Positions 1 to 5,368 of a stretch of 5,369 nt of DNA are shown here, in pieces. The translations under genes and the position numbers were made by a program. The notes below the pieces were generated by a model. That model did no database searches, was not told the DNA's origin, and worked only from the letters and a program-made list of their open reading frames with translations. Source of the DNA: Lachnospiraceae bacterium (GTDB lineage: Bacteria; Bacillota; Clostridia; Lachnospirales; Lachnospiraceae); contig JAJBTR010000292.1 in NCBI GenBank assembly GCA_020860745.1, positions 1 to 5,369 on the forward strand, written 5' to 3'. Positions within the stretch are counted from its first letter, which is position 1. Each line of letters starts with the position of its first letter.

Positions 1-2
1 CG

Positions 3-236
3 TTTAAAAAAGAATATGAGGCAATACAACCTGAGATGAACATTATCCGGGCAATTGTTGATGCAAGAGTATCCCAAAATCTTACGCAAAAAGAACTCGC
101 CGAGAGAACGGGAATCAATCAGGCAGATATCAGCAAACTTGAAAACGGAACCAGGAATCCTTCTCTGAAATTATTAAAACGGTTAGCCGATGGGATGGGG
201 ATGAACCTTAATATAGTCTTTACACCCAAAAACTAA
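3..236 (+). CDS. XRE-family HTH regulator, HigA-type antitoxin-like (5' end outside window)
   Basis: This is a DNA-binding regulator of the Cro/C1 (XRE) helix-turn-helix class. The frame is open from the first complete codon at position 3 and reads FKKEYEAIQPE before the ATG at 36, so that ATG is probably internal and the true start lies left of the window. An acidic stretch ahead of the HTH like this is typical of HigA-like antitoxins of type II toxin-antitoxin pairs. Counting from the ATG at 36, the HTH covers about residues 14-54: TQKELAERTG is the first helix region, INQADISKLENG the turn and recognition helix, and NPSLKLLKRLADGMG the supporting helices. The protein ends in a short beta-like tail (LNIVFTPKN). 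A RelE/HigB-type toxin gene would be expected just upstream, but that is inference because the region is not in the window. Such antitoxins usually autorepress. The HTH call is firm; the antitoxin role is likely but unproven. Confidence 0.85.
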   Translation, partial: FKKEYEAIQPEMNIIRAIVDARVSQNLTQKELAERTGINQADISKLENGTRNPSLKLLKRLADGMGMNLNIVFTPKN

Positions 237-264
237 CATTTCACAAAAGTGCTCCCCAAAAATC

Positions 265-858
265 CTATTCCTCCCGAATCATATCACGAATCGTCTGCAT
301 CGACATATCCACCGAAGCAATCTCATCCGCACAGCGCTTCAGTTCGTCACGGATCACTTTCTCATGTCTGATTTCATGCTTATATTTGATCTGATGCTCC
401 AATGCCGCCCAGAAGTCAATCGCTATCGTCCTGAGTTGAATCTCAGCCCACAGGATATCCCCGCTGTCTGTGCGCACCTTCAGGATCAGATGCAGGCTCC
501 GGTAGCCATTCGGCTTCGGATAGGACATATAATCTTTCCGGTTCTCCACTTCAAACTCTTCCCTGCCGCAAAGCCAGTCAGCAACCTGATATACATTATC
601 TGCAAACGAACAGATGACCCGGATTCCGACGGCGTCATGCATCTCTCTCATGGCGGTATCTTTGTCTGTCAGAAGCCCTCTGCGCTGCAGCTTACCGATC
701 ATGCTCTTCGGGGTTTTGATGCGGGACTTACAGTATAAAACCGGCTCATACTCCCCAACCGTGTTGTGAAGCGGGTATTCCTTTACCAGATTCACAAGCT
801 TCTCTTCGGTTTCTTTCAGCAAAGGATAATACTCCTGGTAATATTCTTCATATGTCAT
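265..858 (-). CDS. Small alarmone synthetase, RelA/SpoT synthetase domain only (RelQ/RelP-like)
   Basis: A 197-residue protein predicted to transfer pyrophosphate from ATP to GDP or GTP, making (p)ppGpp in the cytoplasm. The sequence shows a lone RelA/SpoT nucleotidyltransferase domain. SRIKTPKS (45-52) with Lys56 is the basic nucleotide-binding strand. DAVGIRV (75-81) has Asp75 in the Mg-binding position. YPKPNGYRSLHL (113-124) is the G-loop and substrate-binding segment. EIQLRT (139-144) carries the second acidic residue, Glu139, and is followed by DFWAALEHQIKYK (148-160). There is no HD hydrolase domain, and no TGS or ACT domain, so it is not a long Rel enzyme; its length fits RelQ/RelP (about 210 residues). 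The start is chosen because GAGGAAA (870-864) lies 5 bases before the ATG. It converges on the HTH gene with 28 bases between stops and no clear terminator. Without a hydrolase in the window, alarmone breakdown must come from elsewhere. Assignment to RelQ rather than RelP or a toxic SAS is not possible here. Confidence 0.9.
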   Translation of the reverse strand: MTYEEYYQEYYPLLKETEEKLVNLVKEYPLHNTVGEYEPVLYCKSRIKTPKSMIGKLQRRGLLTDKDTAMREMHDAVGIRVICSFADNVYQVADWLCGREEFEVENRKDYMSYPKPNGYRSLHLILKVRTDSGDILWAEIQLRTIAIDFWAALEHQIKYKHEIRHEKVIRDELKRCADEIASVDMSMQTIRDMIREE

Positions 859-995
859 ATATCTTTCCTCAGATTATCTGTATATTTTCATGAAAATGTC
901 ATGAATAAAGAGGCAGATGGGCATGGCCCAGGCCACTTTCTCCTGCCACTTTCCGGCAATTCACGTTGTGCTCACATAACCAGATAGCTGCATAA
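859..995. other. Gap between alarmone synthetase and peptidase fragment, no recognisable gene
   Basis: Between the synthetase start and the stop codon (TAA, 993-995) that bounds the peptidase frame, no product was recognised in any frame. On the plus strand a frame from about 898 to 987 reads without stops but resembles no family I know and has no ribosome site. The segment holds the synthetase leader and a short sequence of unknown origin, possibly the scar of the event that removed the 5' end of the peptidase gene. Confidence 0.5.
884..897. promoter_or_regulatory. 14-bp perfect palindrome upstream of the alarmone synthetase gene (possible operator)
   Basis: The sequence attttcatgaaaat is a perfect palindrome, centred about 32 bases before the synthetase ATG. 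Weak minus-strand -10-like hexamers overlap it or lie next to it: TATACA at 884-879 and GATAAT at 878-873. A convincing -35 box is not seen. The position would suit a repressor site, but palindromes this long occur by chance in AT-rich spacers, and no regulator can be named. Confidence 0.3.
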
Positions 996-1002
996 ACAGC
1001 CA

Positions 1003-1020
1003 TTCCGGTTTATACCGGAA
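1003..1020. repeat. Small hairpin: 7-bp stem, 4-base loop
   Basis: TTCCGGT (1003-1009), the loop TTAT and ACCGGAA (1014-1020) form a perfect 7-bp stem just before the GTG candidate start of the peptidase-like frame. It sits where a ribosome site would be and also lies inside sequence that reads in frame as PVYTGN, so it may be coincidental coding sequence. No T-run follows, so it is not a typical terminator. Confidence 0.35.
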
Positions 1021-1028
1021 ATACCGCT

Positions 1029-2048
1029 GTGATCAGCAGCGATTTTCCGTCCTACATCGCGGCCAAACTGATTTCAAAGCTGTTCTATGATCCGGACAAT
1101 ACATTGTCTTTGCTTGGCTCCAAGCAGGTCACTTATCTGACGGAATCTTTTTACGAAGGGTATTTTAATTATACGGATAAAGGCGCTGCAGGTTATATCG
1201 GGATTCTGACGGATTACTATGACAGCTGTGTATATCTTGCTGAGGATTACACTTACCTTGGCGACATGACGATCCCCGGCGTTTTCGTGAGCAACAGCAC
1301 CGGAGATGCGATTAAGGAAATGATGGATAACTCCGAAAACGACATCTCTGCTTCCTTGCAGATGAGCGGTTCCCTCGAGGAGGTGGATTCCGGCGCCGTG
1401 ATCGGATACCTGCCGGGCAATTCCGAGGAAACGATTATGGTGCAGTCCCATTATGATTCCATCACACCGGGCGCGGTGGAGGATGCTTCCGGCACAGCCT
1501 GCCTTCTGGCAATGGCAGATTTTTATTCGCAGATTCCGGAGGAAGACCGGGAAAAAACGCTACTGTTTATTGCCATGGATTCCCATTTCAGCGATTACAC
1601 GACACATGACGCGGTGGTGGCAGAACTGTTCAGAGATGACTGCAGTATTGTCGCGAATCTATGTGTAGAGCACATCGCAAAGGAGTATACCGTCACTTCA
1701 GACGGCGATCTGGAGGAGACCGGGGAGATCGATCCGCGAATCTTCTTTGTCAGCGGCAGTGATGCTCTGATACAGGTTGTGAACGAGGAAATCGTGCGGC
1801 ACGGACTGGACCGCTCGCTTGTTTTAGGAGCTACACTGCTGGGGGAGGATGTCTTTACGGACGCCAACGATTTCTACCAGCAGGGGATTGCGCTGGTGAG
1901 CCTGATCAGTGCGCCGATTTACCTCTATGATATGATCGATACTGCGGATAAGATTGAGAAGGATGCGCTGGTGCCTACGGTGGAAACACTGTCGGATATC
2001 CTGTGGCGATTGTCGGAGATGCCCGGGGAGGAATTGCAGGAAAGCTGA
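1029..2048 (+). CDS. M28-family metallopeptidase-like protein, probably 5'-truncated (likely pseudogene)
   Basis: The frame resembles M28 (aminopeptidase Y/S-type) zinc peptidases with an inserted PA-like region. From the GTG at 1029, residues 50-90 (GAAGYIGIL to TIPGVFVSN) look like a PA fold. IMVQSHYDS (136-144) and AVEDASGTA (149-157) are the first zinc-binding pair, with His141 and Asp152. The frame is open back to 996 and already reads family-like sequence there (IPVYTGNTAV), while a TAA at 993-995 closes it. There is no ribosome site before the GTG and no signal peptide, which suggests the N-terminus was lost. The usual Glu-Glu general base and ligand is replaced by Asp184-Ser185 (AMDSHF), and the late histidine seen in many M28 enzymes (HTPxDT) reads YDMIDT (300-305). 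Catalysis is therefore doubtful, or belongs to a divergent or non-peptidase subgroup. The 3' end, with WRLSEMPGEE then TGA, looks natural. The M28 fold call is good; the status as gene or relic is less certain. Confidence 0.7.
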   Translation: MISSDFPSYIAAKLISKLFYDPDNTLSLLGSKQVTYLTESFYEGYFNYTDKGAAGYIGILTDYYDSCVYLAEDYTYLGDMTIPGVFVSNSTGDAIKEMMDNSENDISASLQMSGSLEEVDSGAVIGYLPGNSEETIMVQSHYDSITPGAVEDASGTACLLAMADFYSQIPEEDREKTLLFIAMDSHFSDYTTHDAVVAELFRDDCSIVANLCVEHIAKEYTVTSDGDLEETGEIDPRIFFVSGSDALIQVVNEEIVRHGLDRSLVLGATLLGEDVFTDANDFYQQGIALVSLISAPIYLYDMIDTADKIEKDALVPTVETLSDILWRLSEMPGEELQES

Positions 2049-2065
2049 ACCCGGGATACAGGGAC

Positions 2066-2102
2066 GGATTCGCAAGATGGTATTGATATATTTTCAGGCA
2101 AC
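2066..2102 (+). repeat. Left arm of the 37-bp inverted repeat
   Basis: This arm begins GGATTCGCAAGATGG and ends TTTTCAGGCAAC. It is the exact reverse complement of 2219-2255 over 37 bases, 18 bases after the peptidase-like stop codon. Confidence 0.95.
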
Positions 2103-2218
2103 CGGGGTAACGCTTCGACGAACTAATCGCTAACTTCAACTAAGACGCTCAGGAACGCCTTCGCGCCTAAGTTTCCGTAAGCGATGGATTTTGTCTCAGC
2201 TAAAAACCCCCCTACAAA

Positions 2219-2255
2219 GTTGCCTGAAAATATATCAATACCATCTTGCGAATCC
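2219..2255 (-). repeat. Right arm of the 37-bp inverted repeat
   Basis: This arm begins GTTGCCTGAAAATAT and ends ATCTTGCGAATCC. It pairs without mismatch with 2066-2102. It ends 70 bases before the hydrolase ATG, so the hydrolase promoter must lie inside or immediately downstream of the element. Confidence 0.95.
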
Positions 2256-2271
2256 TGTGCCAACATAAAAA

Positions 2272-2299
2272 GTGACCTTAAAAAATGAGAAATTATACG
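2272..2299 (+). promoter_or_regulatory. Weak candidate promoter for the hydrolase gene
   Basis: GTGACC (2272-2277) and TATACG (2294-2299), each matching four of six consensus bases with a 16-base spacer, lie just downstream of the inverted-repeat element and about 27 bases before the start codon. This is the best sigma-A-like pair seen in the short space available, but it is weak and could be chance. Confidence 0.3.
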
Positions 2300-2313
2300 T
2301 TGAGAATATATAC

Positions 2314-2320
2314 AGGAGGG
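2314..2320 (+). promoter_or_regulatory. Ribosome binding site fixing the hydrolase start
   Basis: AGGAGGG lies 5 bases before the ATG at 2326. It decides against the in-frame GTG at 2272, which has no such site and would put 18 polar residues before the membrane anchor. Confidence 0.85.
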
Positions 2321-2325
2321 ATGAT

Positions 2326-4173
2326 ATGAAACGGAGAAAAGGGAGAAAACGAATAGTTATCTTGGTTGTCATCTGTTGCCTGGTCGCCATCGGCGCAGGA
2401 GGGCTCCGGCTCTGGCTGCATCAGGACAATTCGATTTCCATGTCGCTGGCGTCTTCGAGCACGGAGAAGGTAAGCGAGCCTTTCAATTACAGCGGATATT
2501 CGACGGCGGACTACAGTTCTTATACAAAGACATCGGAGTATGTGGAGATGTCGGACGGCGTGAAGATTGCCGTGGATATTTATCTTCCGGCGGACGGGCC
2601 GGAGGATGATACGGGTTCTTACCCGGTGGTTTTTCAGTATACGCCTTACGGACGGGCTTATGTGATCCCGGTGGAAATGACTCTCCTGGACAGGATTAAA
2701 ATGAAAATCGGCATCGGAATTGGTATCGGAACTGCTGATCACATTATGGACCGTGCCAATTCACACGACAGCGTCTACGGTTCCAGCGATACGATTGTCC
2801 AGACCCTGCTGTCTTACGGCTATGCTTATGTATGCGCGGATATCCGCGGAACGGGAGCCTCCTATGGCGTGAAGATTGATTTCATGCCGGAGATTGGGAC
2901 AGACGGAGCGGAACTGATTGACTGGATTGCTGAGCAGGACTGGTCAGATGGAAATGTCGGCATGTTCGGCGGCTCATATCTGGGTTATTCCCAGCTGGTG
3001 ACGGCAGTGCATGATCCAGAGGCATTGAAAGCGATTTTCCCGGAAGTGGTGGCTATGGACGGATTCAGCACAGAGATGCGCCCCGGCGGAGTATTCTGTG
3101 AATTGTACTCTTCGGAAGATATCCAGACATTGTATGAGATGAATAATTATCTGCCGGACGAGTATGTTTATCCCACCGCACCGGTTGTGGATGAGGATGG
3201 CGACGGGGAATTGTGGGATGAGGTGCCGCTGGATCTGGACGGCGACGGGGATTTTCTGGATGATTACAATTATCCGGAAGATCCGGACGACGAACCACAG
3301 TATGCGGACGGAAATTCCCGGGAACATATTTACTATCTTGCCACCTACGAGCACAAATCCAATGTACCGTACAATACCTTAGGTTCTCTGGTAGAATACA
3401 TTGATTCGGATGTGGAACTGGGCAGCGGAGAGCATTCCCTGACAATCAGCGCGTATGAAGCCAGCCCATCGGCCTATATCGCGGATATCATGGATACCGA
3501 TATTGCCATCTACAACCACGGAAGCTGGATGGATACCTTCATCACCAGCACAACTGAGTTGTACAATACCATGATGTCCACAAACAGTTCCAAAATGATT
3601 ATTGATCCGGGATATCACGAAACAGAATCTCCATTCTGGGAATACTGTGGCGAGGACGAGGAAAGCTCCATGGAAGCATACGCCATCGAACTGGTGCGTT
3701 TTTATGACTGCTATTTGAAAGGCATTGAAAACGGGATTGATACGGATTCCCCGATCTATCTCTACAATATGAATGGAGATGGCTGGCGCTTCGAGGATGA
3801 GTTCCCGCTGGCCCGGCAGGTGGAAACGGATTATTATCTGGCACAGGACGGCGTTCTGACGACAGAACTTGATTCTGTAGAAATCGGATCGGATGATTAC
3901 CAGGTAGATCTAACGCAGGATTCCAGCTGGGAGTCCGAGTGGTATGATTATGGCGTATCCCGCTACGTGATGGCCGCTCCGGATGAAGTACCGGACCGGA
4001 CGGAGATGGATGAGATCTGCCTCCCTCAACCGACTTTGCAAGACGCTCCGCAAATGCGCAAATCTCTGCTGCATCCTGTTCATCCGGGCGATTCTTCGCA
4101 AGGGTCTGTGAAAACGCGTGGCGGCTCACCACCGCCGCGGCTCCGATGGCATGAAATCCGCAGTCCCTCATGA
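2326..4173 (+). CDS. Membrane-anchored CocE/NonD (S15-like) serine hydrolase, C-terminus lost
   Basis: This is an alpha/beta hydrolase of the CocE/NonD and X-Pro dipeptidyl-peptidase (S15) superfamily, acting on an unknown ester or peptide outside the membrane. The ATG at 2326 gives 615 residues. A basic head (KRRKGRKR) is followed by a hydrophobic segment at about 10-31, a signal peptide or anchor; no clear lipobox is present. The hydrolase domain begins near VEMSDGVKIAVDIYLP (73-88), then VVFQYTPYGR, ADIRGTGASYG (171-181) and the nucleophile elbow GGSYLGYSQ with Ser217. Likely partners are Asp403 (SWMDTF) and His431 (DPGYHE). An acidic insert has two DxDxDG loops (289-313). Residues from about 503 start the C-terminal jelly-roll domain (PepX_C type), but family-like sequence stops near Cys565. 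The last 50 residues (LPQPTLQ to RSPS) are antisense of the neighbouring flavodoxin gene. The catalytic domain is complete, but loss of most of the C-terminal domain probably makes it unstable, so it may be a pseudogene. Confidence 0.85.
   Translation: MKRRKGRKRIVILVVICCLVAIGAGGLRLWLHQDNSISMSLASSSTEKVSEPFNYSGYSTADYSSYTKTSEYVEMSDGVKIAVDIYLPADGPEDDTGSYPVVFQYTPYGRAYVIPVEMTLLDRIKMKIGIGIGIGTADHIMDRANSHDSVYGSSDTIVQTLLSYGYAYVCADIRGTGASYGVKIDFMPEIGTDGAELIDWIAEQDWSDGNVGMFGGSYLGYSQLVTAVHDPEALKAIFPEVVAMDGFSTEMRPGGVFCELYSSEDIQTLYEMNNYLPDEYVYPTAPVVDEDGDGELWDEVPLDLDGDGDFLDDYNYPEDPDDEPQYADGNSREHIYYLATYEHKSNVPYNTLGSLVEYIDSDVELGSGEHSLTISAYEASPSAYIADIMDTDIAIYNHGSWMDTFITSTTELYNTMMSTNSSKMIIDPGYHETESPFWEYCGEDEESSMEAYAIELVRFYDCYLKGIENGIDTDSPIYLYNMNGDGWRFEDEFPLARQVETDYYLAQDGVLTTELDSVEIGSDDYQVDLTQDSSWESEWYDYGVSRYVMAAPDEVPDRTEMDEICLPQPTLQDAPQMRKSLLHPVHPGDSSQGSVKTRGGSPPPRLRWHEIRSPS
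3190..3267 (+). other. Two EF-hand/dockerin-like calcium loops within the hydrolase
   Basis: The translated insert contains DEDGDGELWDE and DLDGDGDFLDD, two DxDxDG loops 14 residues apart, followed by another acidic run (DPDDE). This spacing of Asp at positions 1, 3 and 5 with Gly at 6 matches calcium-binding loops of EF-hand and dockerin type. The terminal acidic residue is at position 11 rather than 12, so these are EF-hand-like rather than canonical. Binding is inferred. Confidence 0.55.
4016..4032. other. Tail-to-tail fusion junction of two truncated convergent genes
   Basis: On the plus strand, family-like hydrolase sequence ends at about Cys565 (4018-4020). On the minus strand, family-like flavodoxin sequence ends at about Val158-Gly160 (4030-4022). 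Beyond the junction each frame reads only proline-, arginine- and serine-rich antisense of the other gene. The simplest reading is one deletion or rearrangement that removed the 3' ends of two convergent genes and whatever lay between them. Confidence 0.75.
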
Positions 4174-4501
4174 TCAGGTAAAGCTCTGTCAACGCATCTC
4201 CGTAACTGCGATTGCCGTACACAACCACGGGGACCGCCGGGATATCCTCCCCGGAAAAACATCGCTTATAATCCGGCATAATTTTATTTGGCAGACGCCC
4301 TGCGTAAACCGGTGAGGCCATGATTACAAGATCATCCGCTGAAAAGCGGTATGCCTTCTCCCTCGCCGACGGCAGGGTAAAATCAATCTCCTCACAGGGG
4401 AGCCCCAGCAACCGTCCCAGATTGTCCGCCAGCATGGCTGCTGTTTTTTTCGTTCCTCCTGTCGGGCTAAAATAAACTGTTATAATACGCTTTATTATCA
4501 T
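4021..4501 (-). pseudogene. Flavodoxin domain of an EFR1-like flavodoxin/ferredoxin protein, ferredoxin half deleted
   Basis: The first about 160 residues form a flavodoxin-like FMN domain: FSPTGGTKKT (11-20) is the phosphate-binding loop, ASPVYAGRLP (62-71) and VVVYGNRSYGDAL (92-104) are the flavin-binding loops. They match the intact neighbour on the right closely (SPTGGTKK, APVFGGRIP and VVYGNRAYEDAL there, and the shared RPDxQD at about 138-143). The neighbour continues into two four-cysteine ferredoxin clusters. This copy instead runs through the junction near 4025 and stays open to 3599 as meaningless antisense of the hydrolase gene, with no cysteine clusters. The start at 4501 is supported by TGAGGAAA (4514-4507). 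It lies 56 bases downstream of the intact paralogue, probably in the same transcript. Without the iron-sulfur half it cannot perform the usual electron transfer; an FMN-only remnant is possible but the long junk tail argues for a pseudogene. Confidence 0.8.
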
Positions 4502-4557
4502 TTGATTTTCCTCACAGGGTCAGACCCCGGCAAAAAAATATAAACTCTCTAAATTTT
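4502..4557. other. Spacer between the two flavodoxin genes, with an interrupted palindrome
   Basis: The spacer is AT-rich (a run of A and T at 4531-4557) and carries GGGTC-A-GACCC at 4517-4527, an 11-base interrupted palindrome next to the ribosome site of the downstream gene. There is no hairpin followed by a T-run in the minus direction, so read-through from the upstream gene is expected. A role for the palindrome is unknown. Confidence 0.4.
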
Positions 4558-5319
4558 TTATAAAAAGAACTCATTCTCCCCGCGCACGGTTATAAGCGCT
4601 TCCATCTTCTGCCCCAGTTGTTCCGACAGCGGCGGAGGAAGAATACATGCCTGCTGCGGACAGACAGCGGTACATGCCATACAGAGAATACATTTTTCCA
4701 CATCAGTTACTATCTTCTTTCCATCGCGGCTGATTGCCTTCGTCGGACAGACAGCCTCGCACTTTCCGCATATTGTGCAGGAGGGAAGAGTCATCGGCGT
4801 TACAGGCATGTTCATCCCATCTTTATACGGATCATTTCCCGGAACTTCTGCCGCAGTCATCAATCCTTTACTGATTTTCTCTGACACTTTTCCGGCAAAC
4901 TCCAGAATTTCCTCTCGATCCTGATCATCCGGTCTTCCCACTCCGACTTCCGGCACCATCGAATGCTGTGCAACCAGAGCCGCGGATGCGATCACCCGGA
5001 ATTCCTGCCCGGATACCACCTGATTCAGTTCCAAAAGTGCATCCTCATATGCCCGGTTGCCGTAAACAACCAGCGTAACGGCCGACTTTCCATTGCCGCC
5101 AATGCTGTGCAGCCACTCCGGGACAACAGATGGAATTCTCCCTCCGAAGACCGGCGCAGCAATCACAACCACATCACTTGCCGGAGCAATCGCTTTCCCT
5201 TCGCTTTCAGCCAGATTGATTTCTCTCGTCTGCTCTGCAATGCCCTCACAGAAAATTGTTCCCGCTTTTTTCGTTCCCCCTGTCGGACTGAAATAATACA
5301 ACTCTGCTGTCTTTAGCAT
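4558..5319 (-). CDS. Flavodoxin domain plus 2[4Fe-4S] ferredoxin protein, EFR1-like
   Basis: A 253-residue soluble electron carrier joining an FMN-binding flavodoxin-like domain to a bacterial ferredoxin; the redox partners are unknown. FSPTGGTKK (10-18) is the FMN phosphate loop, APVFGGRIP (55-63) and VVYGNRAYEDAL (84-95) are further flavin-site segments, and a helix (about 135-153) leads through a linker to the iron-sulfur part. Cys181-184-187-191 (CTICGKCEAVCP) and Cys210-213-216-220 (CILCMACTAVCP) are two complete CxxCxxCxxxCP motifs, so two [4Fe-4S] clusters are expected. The ATG at 5319 is preferred over the in-frame ATG at 5352 because AGGAGG sits 7 bases before it and YFSPTGG then follows close to the start, as in the downstream copy. 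It is the first gene of a probable two-gene transcript with the truncated paralogue. All key residues are present; it appears functional. Confidence 0.9.
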   Translation of the reverse strand: MLKTAELYYFSPTGGTKKAGTIFCEGIAEQTREINLAESEGKAIAPASDVVVIAAPVFGGRIPSVVPEWLHSIGGNGKSAVTLVVYGNRAYEDALLELNQVVSGQEFRVIASAALVAQHSMVPEVGVGRPDDQDREEILEFAGKVSEKISKGLMTAAEVPGNDPYKDGMNMPVTPMTLPSCTICGKCEAVCPTKAISRDGKKIVTDVEKCILCMACTAVCPQQACILPPPLSEQLGQKMEALITVRGENEFFL

Positions 5320-5326
5320 AATGGCG

Positions 5327-5332
5327 CCTCCT
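5327..5332 (-). promoter_or_regulatory. Ribosome binding site fixing the flavodoxin-ferredoxin start
   Basis: On the minus strand a perfect AGGAGG lies 7 bases before the ATG at 5319. The upstream in-frame ATG at 5352 has no comparable site and would lie almost on the predicted transcription start. Confidence 0.85.
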
Positions 5333-5359
5333 AAATGATACATGATTTTCAAGCAGATT

Positions 5360-5368
5360 ATTATAACA
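5360..5368 (-). promoter_or_regulatory. Extended -10 promoter element (TGTTATAAT)
   Basis: Read on the minus strand, TGTTATAAT is a perfect extended -10 box (TGn plus TATAAT). Transcription would start near 5353, giving a leader of about 34 bases ahead of the ATG at 5319. The -35 box would fall beyond the window edge, so the promoter is only half visible. Confidence 0.65.

Larger units (their letters stand above)
2066..2255. mobile_element. 190-bp MITE-like palindromic intergenic element
   Basis: Two perfect 37-bp inverted repeats (2066-2102 and 2219-2255) flank a 116-bp core with no open frame of note. The core carries a second, imperfect inverted repeat (2126-2146 against 2165-2185) and a short GGGGT/ACCCC pairing (2104-2108 with 2206-2210) that continues the outer stem. 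The whole unit could fold into one long hairpin as RNA or a cruciform as DNA. Long terminal inverted repeats with a short structured non-coding core in a gene gap are the hallmark of MITEs and related palindromic repeats, which are moved by a transposase encoded elsewhere. No clear target-site duplication is visible; the flanks show only a gapped partial continuation of the repeat (GGGAC-GGATT against GGCACAGGATT). It might also act as a transcription barrier or RNA-processing site between the peptidase fragment and the hydrolase gene. The repeat is certain; mobility is inferred. Confidence 0.65.

Noticed and set aside
237..264. Possible bidirectional terminator between the HTH gene and the synthetase
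   Set aside because: Only 28 bases separate the stops and no stable hairpin is apparent.
364..738. 124-residue plus-strand open frame
   Set aside because: It is the antisense of the alarmone synthetase, whose catalytic motifs are all on the minus strand; the frame has no ribosome site and no family resemblance.
766..987. 73-residue plus-strand frame running out of the synthetase region
   Set aside because: Its first half is antisense of the synthetase and the rest resembles nothing known; no ribosome site.
2066..2255. Inverted repeat as an ordinary intrinsic terminator or a CRISPR/att site
   Set aside because: The arms are far longer than a terminator stem, the loop is 116 bases and no T-run follows; there are no spacer-repeat units and no integrase gene.
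2272..2325. GTG at 2272 as the hydrolase start
   Set aside because: There is no ribosome site before it, while AGGAGGG is ideally placed for the ATG at 2326, which also puts the basic head and anchor at the N-terminus.
3599..4020. Continuation of the minus-strand flavodoxin frame as a 300-residue protein
   Set aside because: This part is antisense of the hydrolase and rich in Pro, Arg and Ser with no domain; it is open by chance beyond the fusion junction.
5320..5352. ATG at 5352 as the flavodoxin-ferredoxin start
   Set aside because: It would lie at the predicted transcription start and lacks a ribosome site; the ATG at 5319 has AGGAGG 7 bases upstream.
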